From: Streptomyces sp. Sge12
Lineage (GTDB): Bacteria; Actinomycetota; Actinomycetes; Streptomycetales; Streptomycetaceae
Length of the DNA: 64,000 bases
Assembly: GCF_002080455.1 (NCBI RefSeq)
Contig: NZ_CP020555.1
Location: 4,996,501-5,060,500 of the forward strand
Reading direction: 5' to 3'
The notes under the pieces are model-generated. The model did no database searches and was not told where the DNA came from. It saw only the letters and a program-made list of their open reading frames with translations. The position numbers were made by a program, and so were the translations under genes. Shown piece after piece: positions 1 to 6,974 of this stretch. Position 1 is the first letter of the stretch. Every line of letters starts with the position of its first letter.

Positions 1-158
1 GTACGGAATCCGGCGCGGCGGCTGTCGGCCTGGAGCCGGAGGGAGAACTGGCGAATGGTTTCTTCGTCCTCGTTCCACGGTGGTGCGGAGAAGACCTCGC
101 TGTAGGTGTCGGCCAGTTCGTCCGACAGGTCCAGCACGGCCGGTCCGTAACAGATCAC
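1..158 (-). CDS. GNAT family N-acetyltransferase, N-terminal fragment
   Basis: Only the first 52 codons are in the window; the gene runs off the left edge. It starts with GTG at 158, preceded by GGAG at a good ribosome-binding distance. The peptide begins VICYGPAVLDLSDELADTYS and continues through an APPWNEDEETIRQF stretch. That pattern is typical of the N-terminal helices of actinobacterial GNAT acetyltransferases, which move an acetyl group from acetyl-CoA to an amine. The acetyl-CoA binding loop lies outside the window, so the family call is by resemblance and the substrate is unknown. Confidence 0.6.
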   Translation of the reverse strand, partial: MICYGPAVLDLSDELADTYSEVFSAPPWNEDEETIRQFSLRLQADSRRAGFR

Positions 159-343
159 GTTTGCAGCTCCTTGGGCCGGCTTGGGCGTCTTCGGTCGTAT
201 CGCCCGTGTAGGAGAGTGAATCTACGCCGGGGAGGTTCCACGGAGGGCACGTGGGCGGATCCGGAGGGTGTGCGACAAATCCGACGTCCGTCCCCGGTCC
301 GGGCCGCCCGTATCGCCGTCCCCCGGTGCGGCGTTGAACCCGT

Positions 344-535
344 GTGCGTACTTCTCTCCTGCGCCGGGCCCTGGCCGGGCTCACCGCGTGCGCGGTGGCG
401 TTCTTCATCATCCTGGGCGTCATGGCGGTGCTGCCCCGAGCCGTCCAGGACACGCTGCCGCCGGGCGTACTCGGCGGCGCGGTCGTGGTCCTCGGGGTGA
501 TGGCCGCCCGCCGCTTCACGCGGCGCGCGCGTTAG
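344..535 (+). CDS. small membrane protein, function unknown
   Basis: This 63-residue protein starts with GTG at 344. It has a basic N-terminus (RTSLLRRAL), a hydrophobic segment around residues 10-30 (LTACAVAFFIILGVMAVL), a short polar loop, a second hydrophobic stretch (GVLGGAVVVLGVMAA) and a basic tail (RRFTRRAR). It is probably a two-pass membrane protein with both ends in the cytoplasm. GC3 is very high, which supports real coding. No domain is recognised and the upstream ribosome-binding site is weak. The next membrane protein begins 41 bases downstream on the same strand, so the two may be cotranscribed. Confidence 0.55.
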   Translation: MRTSLLRRALAGLTACAVAFFIILGVMAVLPRAVQDTLPPGVLGGAVVVLGVMAARRFTRRAR

Positions 536-576
536 CCTCGTACCGACGTCACGTTCGAACGACCGGAGGCCCCACG

Positions 577-879
577 ATGGCGCAGATCCCCACCTCGGCA
601 ATAGCGGCGGCCGGCCTCGTCGGCGGCTACGCCACGGCCCGCTGGACCGGCCGGCGCCCGCTCGGTGGCGTGATCCTCGCGGCCGCCGGCACGCTCGCGG
701 GCCGCGAATGGCACCGCCGCACGTCCCCGACGACCACGGCGCTCCTCGGCACGGCCTACGTCGCCGCGTTCGCGGGATCGCACCCCCTGGCGAAGCGCAT
801 CGGAGCCTGGCCGGCGGTCTTCACGGCAGCCGCCGCAATGGCCGCGGCCACGTACGCGGCCGCCGACCGCCGGAGCTAG
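577..879 (+). CDS. small hydrophobic membrane protein, function unknown
   Basis: This 100-residue protein starts at ATG 577 behind a GGAGG-like site. It is Ala/Gly-rich with several hydrophobic segments (SAIAAAGLVGGYA, GGVILAAAGTLAG, ALLGTAYVAAFAG, AAAAMAAATYAA) separated by Arg-rich loops, so it is probably a polytopic membrane protein. No family is recognised. The TAG stop lies in the CTAG target at the left edge of the adjacent MITE-like element, so the end of the gene is set at the insertion junction. It converges on the vsr gene beyond that element. Confidence 0.65.
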   Translation: MAQIPTSAIAAAGLVGGYATARWTGRRPLGGVILAAAGTLAGREWHRRTSPTTTALLGTAYVAAFAGSHPLAKRIGAWPAVFTAAAAMAAATYAAADRRS

Positions 880-1040
880 GCCGTCTCTTCCGGATCTTGT
901 CGGGCCCGGCCCGCCCGGCACGGCACCTCGCCGCGTTGTCGGGGCGCCCGAGTACGTCCAGTACACGGGCGCCCCTCCGCCTTGCGATGTACCGCACCGG
1001 ACGACCCGGGCTGATCCGACAAGATCCGAAAGAGACGGCC
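879..1040. mobile_element. MITE-like element with IS5-type terminal inverted repeats
   Basis: A 162-bp element is bounded by inverted repeats of about 25 bp with one mismatch. The left end begins GGCCGTCTCTTCCGG and the right end finishes CCGAAAGAGACGGCC. Both ends sit in CTAG, with TA on each side (877-878 and 1041-1042), which fits a TA duplication inside a CTAG target as used by some IS5-family transposases. The interior holds a second hairpin at about 930-975, whose arms read GGGGCGCCCGAGTAC and GTACACGGGCGCCCC around a 5-base loop. No transposase is encoded, so it would need one supplied in trans. The IS5-family assignment is inference from the ends and target. Confidence 0.75.
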
Positions 1041-1462
1041 TAGCCCCGCTGCGCGCCGGCGCGCGTCAGTGTGATCGTGCGGGCCACTGCCTCCGGTGTT
1101 TCGTGTTCCCAGAACCGCAGGACCGTCCACCCCGTCGTCTCCAGGTGGGCGGTCGTCTCGCGGTCGCGGGACATGTTCTTCTCCAGCTTGGCCCGCCACC
1201 ATTCGGCGTTCGCCTTCGGCCGCGTCGCGTGCTCGGGGCAGCCGTGCCAGAAGCAGCCGTCGAGGAAGACGGCGATCCGCGCGCGGGTGAAGGCGATGTC
1301 GATGGTGCGGCGGCGTATGCCGGGAACCGGGAGGTTCACGCGGTAGCGCAGGCCGGACGCGTGCAGGAGACGGCGCACGGCCAACTCCTGTGTCGTGTCG
1401 CGCGAGGCCTGTCGACTCATACGCGCCGAGACACCGGGGGAGGAGGGGACGGCACCGGTCAT
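1040..1462 (-). CDS. vsr: very short patch repair endonuclease (Vsr)
   Basis: This 140-residue protein matches the Vsr mismatch endonuclease family, which nicks 5' of the T in T:G mismatches left by deamination of 5-methylcytosine. Visible hallmarks are an N-terminal RMSRQASRDTTQELAVRRLL region, the acidic IDIAFTRARIAVFLDGCFWH core and WHGCPEH, followed by WWRAKLEKNMSRDRET. A DNA cytosine methyltransferase would normally be next to it, but none is in the window, so it is an orphan here. The ATG at 1462 was chosen; a later ATG at 1420 would give a shorter protein starting MSRQAS. The stop codon falls in the CTAG edge of the MITE. Confidence 0.93.
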   Translation of the reverse strand: MTGAVPSSPGVSARMSRQASRDTTQELAVRRLLHASGLRYRVNLPVPGIRRRTIDIAFTRARIAVFLDGCFWHGCPEHATRPKANAEWWRAKLEKNMSRDRETTAHLETTGWTVLRFWEHETPEAVARTITLTRAGAQRG

Positions 1463-1507
1463 GCACGCATGATGTCAGCCCCTCCCCCGTCCACCGTCGA
1501 CCCGTAC

Positions 1508-2506
1508 TCAGCCGGTGCTGTGGCACTCCGAGTACGGCTTGCCGGAGGTGCACCAGCAGGGGGCCGTGGGGGTCGGGGGCCACGGGGTGGCCTTGCCGCG
1601 GGCGGCCAGGGTCGTGGCGTATTCGGCCAGGAGGGACGGGGAGGCCGGGGAGGTCTTCTCCGACGCGGCGAAGGCCTCGTAGGACGGGACGCTCGCCGTG
1701 ACGATGCCGAGGTTCGTGGTGCCCGAGGCGGCCAGGGCGCGCAGGGACGTCTCGATGTCCCTCAGGTGCGCCTCGTGCGAGGGGTACTCGGAGGCGAGGG
1801 TCGGGTAGCTGGTCAGCAGCTCGGACAGTTCGCGCTGCGGCCAGTGGAGGATCGCCACCGGGAAGGGGCGCGAGAGCGCGGCGCGGCGGTCGCCCAGTTC
1901 GGCGCGCAGGCGGGCGATCTCGGCGCGCAGCTCGGTGGGGTCGTCGGAGCCCAGGGCCCAGATGCGCTTCGGGTCGTGGAGCTCGTCGAGGGGGATCGGG
2001 CCGATGTGGCGGGTGTCCGCGACCATGTCCCAGTCGTCGTGCGGGCGTCCGAGGAGCCGGCGTACGCGGTGGCGGCCGGTGAGGAGGGCGGTGGTGGCCG
2101 GGGTCAGCGGGTCGTCCTCCGTGATGAGGAGGGTGGCCGCCTCGGTGAAGCAGTCGTGCGAGGCCTCCAACTCGTCGTGGGCCTCCAGGGCTTCCGCGAT
2201 GACCTCCCACGGCGCCGGGTCCTTCGGCGAGGCGGCCCGGATGCCCGAGATGAGGGCGCGGGCCTCGGCCTCGTGGCCGTACTCCCAGAGGTTCGCCGCC
2301 TGCAGGGCCTTGACCAGGTGGGGGTCGGACGGGGAGGAGGAGAGGAGTTGGTCGTACAGGGCACTCGCCCGGTCGCGTGCGTCGGCCAGTTCGAGGTGGG
2401 CCGCGGCCTGGAGGAGCAAGGGCTCCTGGTCCTCGGGGTAGCGGGTCGCCGTGCGGATGAGGCGCTCGGCTTCGGCGATGTGCTCGGCAGGCGTGTCGGG
2501 GCGCAT
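1508..2506 (-). CDS. SEC-C motif protein with TPR-like repeats
   Basis: This 332-residue cytoplasmic protein begins with helical TPR-like segments (residues about 5-150; AEAERLIRTATRYPEDQEPL, AAAHLELADARDRASALYDQ). It ends in a C-terminal SEC-C zinc motif, CWCTSGKPYSECH, the Cys-x-Cys-x8-Cys-His pattern known from SecA tails and many unrelated proteins. The middle is Arg/Glu-rich and contains helices (ELRAEIARLRAELGDRR). SEC-C is a small zinc-binding module, often for protein or nucleic-acid contacts, but the role here is unknown. It starts at ATG 2506 and is divergent from the sortase gene across a 46-base gap. Confidence 0.75.
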   Translation of the reverse strand: MRPDTPAEHIAEAERLIRTATRYPEDQEPLLLQAAAHLELADARDRASALYDQLLSSSPSDPHLVKALQAANLWEYGHEAEARALISGIRAASPKDPAPWEVIAEALEAHDELEASHDCFTEAATLLITEDDPLTPATTALLTGRHRVRRLLGRPHDDWDMVADTRHIGPIPLDELHDPKRIWALGSDDPTELRAEIARLRAELGDRRAALSRPFPVAILHWPQRELSELLTSYPTLASEYPSHEAHLRDIETSLRALAASGTTNLGIVTASVPSYEAFAASEKTSPASPSLLAEYATTLAARGKATPWPPTPTAPCWCTSGKPYSECHSTG

Positions 2507-2552
2507 GGTTCACACCGTACTGCCCTGGTCAGTTGACGGGGGAGGTCTTAAG

Positions 2553-3392
2553 GTGCCGCCCGTGCGAGATCGCGTACCTGTGGTGGTGCAGGGGGGCGGC
2601 CGGCGGGGGCGCCGGGCCGGTCTCGCCGGTGTGCTGTGGGCGTCCGCCGAGCTGATCGTCACCATGGGCGTGGTGGTCCTGTTACTGGTGGTGCACCAGG
2701 TGTGGTGGACCAACCGGCAGGCGATGGCCGCCGCGCACGAGCAGGTGCAGGCCCTGGAACGGTCCTGGGATTCCTGGGATGGCGCCGGCCCCGACCCCGG
2801 GCCCCCGCCGCAGGCTCCCGCCGGGGGCGGTCCCGGGCCGGGGGTCCCGTCGCAGGCTCCCGCCGGGCGCGGTCCGGAACCCGCCGCGACGGGCGCGGCG
2901 GCCGGGCCCGCGCAGCGGGGCGGCCGGGAGGGCGGGGACGGCAGGCAGGACCGGGCGTACGCCGTCCTGCGCATCCCGCGCCTCGGCCTCGTCGTCCCCG
3001 TCGCGCAGGGGGTCGACAAGCGGGCCGTCCTGGACAAGGGCTACGCCGGGCAGTACCCGGGGACCGCGGGGCCCGGGGAGCGGGGGAACTACGCCCTCGC
3101 CGGGCACCGCAACACCCACGGGGAGCCCTTCCGCCACATCGACCGGCTGAGGGCGGGCGACGAGCTGATCGTCGACCTGCGGGGGCGCCGGTACACGTAT
3201 GTGGTCGGGAAGACCCTGAGCCAGACGACCGAGCGGGACACCGGGGTGATCGCGCCCGTGCCGCGGAGCGTGGTGAAGCCGGACCACGGCTACAGCGAGC
3301 CGGGCGCCTACATCACGCTCACCACCTGCACGCCCGAGTACAGCTCGAAGTACCGGCTCGTGGTCTGGGGGACCCTCAGGGCGGCCCGGTAG
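2553..3392 (+). CDS. class E sortase
   Basis: This 279-residue membrane-anchored transpeptidase has an Arg-rich cytoplasmic N-terminus, one signal-anchor segment at about residues 17-48, a Pro/Gly-rich linker (about 70-120) and a sortase domain from about 130. The catalytic triad is visible: His in LAGHRNTHG (about 185), Cys in TLTTCTPEYSS (about 259) and Arg in SSKYR (about 268). Class E sortases of high-GC Gram-positives attach LAxTG-signal proteins to the cell wall, and a LAHTG-bearing secreted protein is encoded at 8435. The GTG at 2553 was chosen because GGAGGT lies 7 bases upstream and it leaves the membrane segment intact. Confidence 0.92.
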   Translation: MPPVRDRVPVVVQGGGRRGRRAGLAGVLWASAELIVTMGVVVLLLVVHQVWWTNRQAMAAAHEQVQALERSWDSWDGAGPDPGPPPQAPAGGGPGPGVPSQAPAGRGPEPAATGAAAGPAQRGGREGGDGRQDRAYAVLRIPRLGLVVPVAQGVDKRAVLDKGYAGQYPGTAGPGERGNYALAGHRNTHGEPFRHIDRLRAGDELIVDLRGRRYTYVVGKTLSQTTERDTGVIAPVPRSVVKPDHGYSEPGAYITLTTCTPEYSSKYRLVVWGTLRAAR

Positions 3393-3479
3393 TCCGGCCC
3401 CGGTGGGTTGTCGGTGGGCCCGGCTACTATCGGTCTCGTACGGGAGTTCGTGCGCGGGAGTGGAGAGGAGGAGGTCCGT

Positions 3480-3842
3480 ATGGCTCGGCAGCAACCACAG
3501 CATCGGGGCGGCGGCCGCCTGCTGTCCTTCGCGCTGTTCGCCCGGACCTCTCGGGTCCTTGCCGTGCTGCTCCCGCTCGTGCTGCTCGGGGGTCTCCTCG
3601 GGCTGTTCGCCGGGGAGGGCGGGCTCGGCGCCGTGGTGGTCGCCTTCGCGGCCACCGTCTCCGTGGGCACCGCGGCCCTGGCCGCCGCCGCGCGGCTCGT
3701 GCGGCCCGTGCCGCCGCACCGAATACGCACCGCGATCCGTGATCGCGAGCAGCGCACGGCGTTCCTGCCGCAGCGCGATCCCGATGCCTCGGGCCGGTCG
3801 CGGCCCAGGGCGCCCGGTCGTCCCGTCCCGACGGCCGCGTAG
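3480..3842 (+). CDS. DUF6412-type membrane protein
   Basis: This 120-residue protein starts at ATG 3480 behind GAGGAGGAGG. Two hydrophobic segments are visible, around residues 22-44 (VLAVLLPLVLLGGLLGLFAG) and 50-75 (GAVVVAFAATVSVGTAALAA), followed by an Arg-rich cytoplasmic tail. It resembles the DUF6412 family, which in streptomycetes is often encoded just before a YidC/Oxa1-like insertase, as here (the next gene starts 114 bases on). That context suggests a membrane-protein role, but the function is unknown. Confidence 0.7.
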   Translation: MARQQPQHRGGGRLLSFALFARTSRVLAVLLPLVLLGGLLGLFAGEGGLGAVVVAFAATVSVGTAALAAAARLVRPVPPHRIRTAIRDREQRTAFLPQRDPDASGRSRPRAPGRPVPTAA

Positions 3843-3956
3843 GGGCGCGCAGTACATCCCGCCTTCTGCTGACTGATCACTGTTGTCGCCCCTCGCGGGT
3901 CGTCACGCCGAAATGCATCTCTTTCGACGTTCGACGAGACCCTTCGGAGGGCCCGC

Positions 3957-4739
3957 GTGTCCGTTTTCACCCACCTTGTTGCTGAGCTGGGCCGGCTTCT
4001 CGAGCCGGTGCTGGCGCAGTCCGCGACCGCTGCCGCGATCGTGCTGTTCACCGTGCTCGTACGGCTCGCCCTGCACCCGCTGAGCCGTGCCGCGTTCCGC
4101 GGGGCGACCCCGGTGGCGGGGTGCCTGCCGGTGCTGCTCCAGCTGCCGGTGTTCTTCGTCATGTACCACGCGTTCTCCTCCGCCGAGGTGGGCGGGAAGG
4201 CCAACGAGTTGCTCGGGCACCGGCTCTTCGCCGCGCCGCTGGGTTCCCGGTGGACGGAGGCGCTGGGCGAGGGCGGTCTGTTCGGGGCGCAGGGGCTGGT
4301 GTTCCTCGGCCTGTTCGCGGCGATCGCGGTGGTGGCCGCGTGGAGCGCGGTGCGTGGGCGCCGGGCGGCCTCCGCGGCCGCGGAGGCTGCCGCCACCGCC
4401 GCTGCCGCGGCCCCGAAGAAGGCCGCTGCCGCCAAGAAAGCCGGGGCCCCGAAGAGGGCCGGGGCGGGTGCCGGCGCCGGGGCGGGGGTCATGGCCGAAG
4501 TAAGCGCCGAGCAGCAGGAGGTCATGCGCAAGCTGGGCGGCGTACTGCCCCTGCTCTCCTTCGGGACGCTGATCACGGCCGCCGTGGTGCCCCTGGCCGC
4601 CGGGCTCTACCTGGTGACCACCACCGCGTGGTCGGTGGCGGAGCGGGCCTGGCTCCAGTACCGCAAGGATCGGGCGCAGGAGCGTGCGGAGCAGGCGGCG
4701 GAGCACTCCGTGGACGGAGGCGTGCGTTCCAGTCTGTGA
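3957..4739 (+). CDS. YidC/Oxa1-family membrane protein insertase homologue
   Basis: This 260-residue protein starts with GTG at 3957 after CGGAGGG. It has hydrophobic segments at about 20-40 (AATAIVLFTVLVRLALHPLS region), 55-75 (CLPVLLQLPVFFVMYHAFS), 105-125 and 200-230. The pattern Arg-Leu-Ala-Leu-His-Pro-Leu-Ser, followed by a Gln-Leu-Pro segment, is typical of the YidC/Oxa1/Alb3 core, which helps membrane proteins fold into the bilayer. A Lys/Ala-rich segment (about 140-180: KKAAAAKKAGAPKRAG) forms a cytoplasmic loop. It is shorter than canonical YidC and lacks a nearby rpmH/rnpA cluster, so it is probably an accessory paralogue. Confidence 0.8.
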   Translation: MSVFTHLVAELGRLLEPVLAQSATAAAIVLFTVLVRLALHPLSRAAFRGATPVAGCLPVLLQLPVFFVMYHAFSSAEVGGKANELLGHRLFAAPLGSRWTEALGEGGLFGAQGLVFLGLFAAIAVVAAWSAVRGRRAASAAAEAAATAAAAAPKKAAAAKKAGAPKRAGAGAGAGAGVMAEVSAEQQEVMRKLGGVLPLLSFGTLITAAVVPLAAGLYLVTTTAWSVAERAWLQYRKDRAQERAEQAAEHSVDGGVRSSL

Positions 4740-4760
4740 ACAGGGTCTTGCGGATTGGGT

Positions 4761-4797
4761 GGCCATCTTGGAGGATCGACCAAATCCTCCGATGGCC
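4761..4797 (+). promoter_or_regulatory. hairpin in the leader between yidC-like and FAH genes
   Basis: GGCCATC-TT-GGAGGAT at 4761-4776 pairs with ATCCTCCGATGGCC at 4784-4797, giving a 14-bp stem with a two-base bulge and a 7-base loop. No T-run follows, so this is not a clear intrinsic terminator. A second GC-rich inverted segment (TCGGCC to GGCCGA) follows before the start of the next gene at 4863. It may stop transcription from the insertase gene or act in the leader of the next gene. Confidence 0.4.
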
Positions 4798-4862
4798 GCA
4801 ACCCATCGGCCGGCCCTGGGCACGCCCATGGGCCGACCACCCACGACCACGGGAGAATGCCC

Positions 4863-5720
4863 ATGAAGCTGCTGCGTGTCGGACCCGTCGGGTCGGAACG
4901 CCCCGCGCTGCTCGACCAGGACGGCACCCTCCGTGACCTGTCCGGCCTGATCACGGATGTGGACGGCGCCCTGCTCGCCGACGACGCCGTGCTGACCCGG
5001 GTGCGGGACGCGGCCGAATCCGGCGGGCTTCCGGTGCTGGGCGCCGAGGGCCTGCGGATCGGTGCGCCGGTCGGCCGCATCGGCAAGGTCGTGGGCATCG
5101 GCCTGAACTACTTCGGGCACGCGGCCGAGATCGGGGCGGAGCCGCCGGCCGAGCCGATCCTGTTCCTGAAGGCCGCGGACACCGTGGTCGGCCCCGACGA
5201 CACCGTGCTGATCCCGCGCGGCAGCGTGAAGACCGACTGGGAGGCCGAGCTCGGCGTCGTCATCGGCAGCACCGCGCGCTACCTGGACTCCGCGGAGCAG
5301 GGGCTCGGGCACGTCGCCGGCTACGTCCTGGTCAACGACGTCTCGGAGCGCGAGTTCCAGATCGAGCGCGGCGGCACCTGGGACAAGGGCAAGAACTGCG
5401 AGACCTTCACCCCGCTCGGCCCGTGGCTGGTCACGGCCGACGAGGTGGCGGACCCGCAGGACCTGGACGTGAAGCTCTGGGTCAACGGCGAGCTCAAGCA
5501 GGACGGCAACACCGCGGACCAGATCTTCCCGGTCGGCGAGGTCGTCCGGTACCTGAGCCACTTCATGACCCTCTACCCGGGCGACGTCATCGTGACCGGT
5601 ACGCCGGCGGGCGTGGCCATGGGCCAGCCGGAGCCGAAGCCGTACCTGCGCGCCGGTGACGTCGTGGAGGTGGAGATCGAGGGTCTCGGCCGTCAGCGCC
5701 AGGAGTTCAAGGGCGCGTAG
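4863..5720 (+). CDS. fumarylacetoacetate hydrolase family protein
   Basis: This 285-residue protein has the fumarylacetoacetate hydrolase fold. An N-terminal cap (about 1-75) precedes the core that begins IGKVVGIGLNYFGHAAEIG. Metal-ligand motifs are visible: WEAELGVVIG (Glu), YVLVNDVSEREFQ (Asp) and TPLGPWLVTADE, and the end carries TGTPAGVAMG. Relatives cleave or decarboxylate 2,4-diketo acids, for example 2,4-diketo-3-deoxy-L-fuconate hydrolase in L-fucose breakdown and homoprotocatechuate-pathway enzymes. The convergent sugar-type oxidoreductase and ROK regulator nearby favour a sugar-acid substrate, which is inference. ATG 4863 was chosen because GGGAG is well spaced; ATG 4857 lies in frame just upstream. 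Confidence 0.88.
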   Translation: MKLLRVGPVGSERPALLDQDGTLRDLSGLITDVDGALLADDAVLTRVRDAAESGGLPVLGAEGLRIGAPVGRIGKVVGIGLNYFGHAAEIGAEPPAEPILFLKAADTVVGPDDTVLIPRGSVKTDWEAELGVVIGSTARYLDSAEQGLGHVAGYVLVNDVSEREFQIERGGTWDKGKNCETFTPLGPWLVTADEVADPQDLDVKLWVNGELKQDGNTADQIFPVGEVVRYLSHFMTLYPGDVIVTGTPAGVAMGQPEPKPYLRAGDVVEVEIEGLGRQRQEFKGA

Positions 5721-5735
5721 CGGCGCGCCAACGAA

Positions 5736-5760
5736 CGGAACACGGAACACGGAACACGGA
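5736..5760. repeat. short tandem repeat CGGAACA x3
   Basis: Three tandem copies of the 7-mer CGGAACA end in CGGA and lead straight into the 5' arm of the terminator hairpin. They lie between the converging FAH and oxidoreductase genes. No function is apparent, and the array could vary between strains by slippage. Confidence 0.7.
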
Positions 5761-5796
5761 AGGGGCGGGGCTGCCGGTGGTGGCCCCGCCCCTTCC
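5758..5796. terminator. bidirectional hairpin terminator
   Basis: A perfect 14-bp inverted repeat (GGAAGGGGCGGGGC and GCCCCGCCCCTTCC) with an 11-base loop lies between two convergent genes ending at 5720 and 5804. It can serve both strands. U-tracts are weak, as is usual for Streptomyces terminators. Confidence 0.8.
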
Positions 5797-5803
5797 GCAT
5801 GCC

Positions 5804-6919
5804 TCACTGCGCGGCGGGCAGCTCCACCACCACACCCTCGCGGGACGACCGGCGGGCCGCCTCCAGTACGTCGAGGCACTGCGCGGCCTCCTGCGCCGTC
5901 ACCGGCGCGGGCCCGCCCGTGCGCAGGGCGGCCTCCACCGCCGCGTAGTACGCCGGGTAGTCGCCCTGCTCCGTCGGCACCGGGATCCCGCCGCCGGTCA
6001 GCGGCGATTCGCCGGAACCCAGCCGGCCCCACAGGTGCGGGGGCTCCTCGCCCCAGGGCAGGTCCCCGTTCGGCCGCAGCCCGTCGCGCAGGGCGCCCTC
6101 CTGCGGGTCCAGGCCGTACTTCACGTAGCCGGCCCGGGAGCCCAGCACGCGCAGCCGCGGCCCGAGCTGGGCGGTGGTCGCGCTGACGTAGAGGTGGGAG
6201 CGGACCCCGTTCGCGTGCGTGAGCGCGATGAAGGTGTCGTCGTCGGTCTCGGCGCCCGGGCGGCGTACGTCGGTCTCCGCGTAGACCCGTACCGCCGGGC
6301 CGAACAGGACGAGCGCCTGGTCGACGACGTGGCTGCCGAGGTCGTACAGCAGGCCGCCGATCTCCTCCGGGGCGCCCGACTCGCGCCAGCCGCCCTTCAG
6401 CTGCGGGCGCCAGCGCTCGAAACGGGACTCGAAGCGCTGGACCTCGCCGAGTTCCCCGTCGGCGATCAGGCGGCGCAGGGTGAGGAAGTCGTTGTCCCAG
6501 CGCCGGTTCTGGAAGACGGAGAGGAACGTTCCGCTGCGGTCCGCGAGAGCGGCGAGCTCGCGGGCCTCGGCGGCGGTGGCGGCGAGCGGCTTGTCCACGA
6601 CCACCGGAACCCCGGCTTCGAGGGCGGTGGTGGCGAGCGGGACGTGCGTCCGGTTGGGGGAGGCGATCACGACGAGGTCGAGGTCCCGGTCCCACAGCTC
6701 GTCGGCGGTGGCGGCGATGCGGACGTCGGGGAACTCCGCGCGGGCCTGCGCCTGCCGGGCCGGGTCGGAGGTGACGACGGTGTCGAGGGCCAGCCCGTCC
6801 GTCGCGGCCACGAGGGGGGCGTGGAAGACGGAACCGGCGAGTCCGTAGCCGATGACGCCGACGCGCAGGGGTGCGGGGGCGGAAGAGGTGGGGGAGGCGG
6901 AGGAGGCGGAGGTGCTCAT
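5804..6919 (-). CDS. Gfo/Idh/MocA family oxidoreductase
   Basis: This 371-residue NAD(P)-dependent oxidoreductase starts at ATG 6919. The N-terminal Rossmann domain is marked by LRVGVIGYGLAGSVFHAPL (residues about 17-35). The family EKP-like motif appears as VVVDKPLAATAAEARELA. The C-terminal domain (from about residue 140) has NRRWDNDFLTLRRL and GGLLYDLGSHVVDQALVLFG, which includes the DxGxHxxD substrate-site pattern. The family oxidises sugars, inositols or their derivatives. The divergent ROK regulator and the facing FAH-family gene suggest carbohydrate metabolism; the exact substrate cannot be read from sequence. Confidence 0.92.
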   Translation of the reverse strand: MSTSASSASPTSSAPAPLRVGVIGYGLAGSVFHAPLVAATDGLALDTVVTSDPARQAQARAEFPDVRIAATADELWDRDLDLVVIASPNRTHVPLATTALEAGVPVVVDKPLAATAAEARELAALADRSGTFLSVFQNRRWDNDFLTLRRLIADGELGEVQRFESRFERWRPQLKGGWRESGAPEEIGGLLYDLGSHVVDQALVLFGPAVRVYAETDVRRPGAETDDDTFIALTHANGVRSHLYVSATTAQLGPRLRVLGSRAGYVKYGLDPQEGALRDGLRPNGDLPWGEEPPHLWGRLGSGESPLTGGGIPVPTEQGDYPAYYAAVEAALRTGGPAPVTAQEAAQCLDVLEAARRSSREGVVVELPAAQ

Positions 6920-6931
6920 GGAGCCACTTTG

Positions 6932-6944
6932 GCAACAGTGTTGC
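6932..6944. promoter_or_regulatory. palindromic operator between Gfo/Idh/MocA and ROK genes
   Basis: GCAACA-G-TGTTGC is a perfect 6-1-6 dyad, 13 bases from the start of the oxidoreductase gene. It overlaps a possible -35 (TTGCTG, 6941-6946) that pairs with GACAAT (6963-6968) at 16-base spacing for the ROK gene. The position fits autoregulation by the ROK repressor and control of the divergent gene. Confidence 0.55.
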
Positions 6945-6974
6945 TGGAGTGCAAGGAAGGTGGACAATGGGCTC

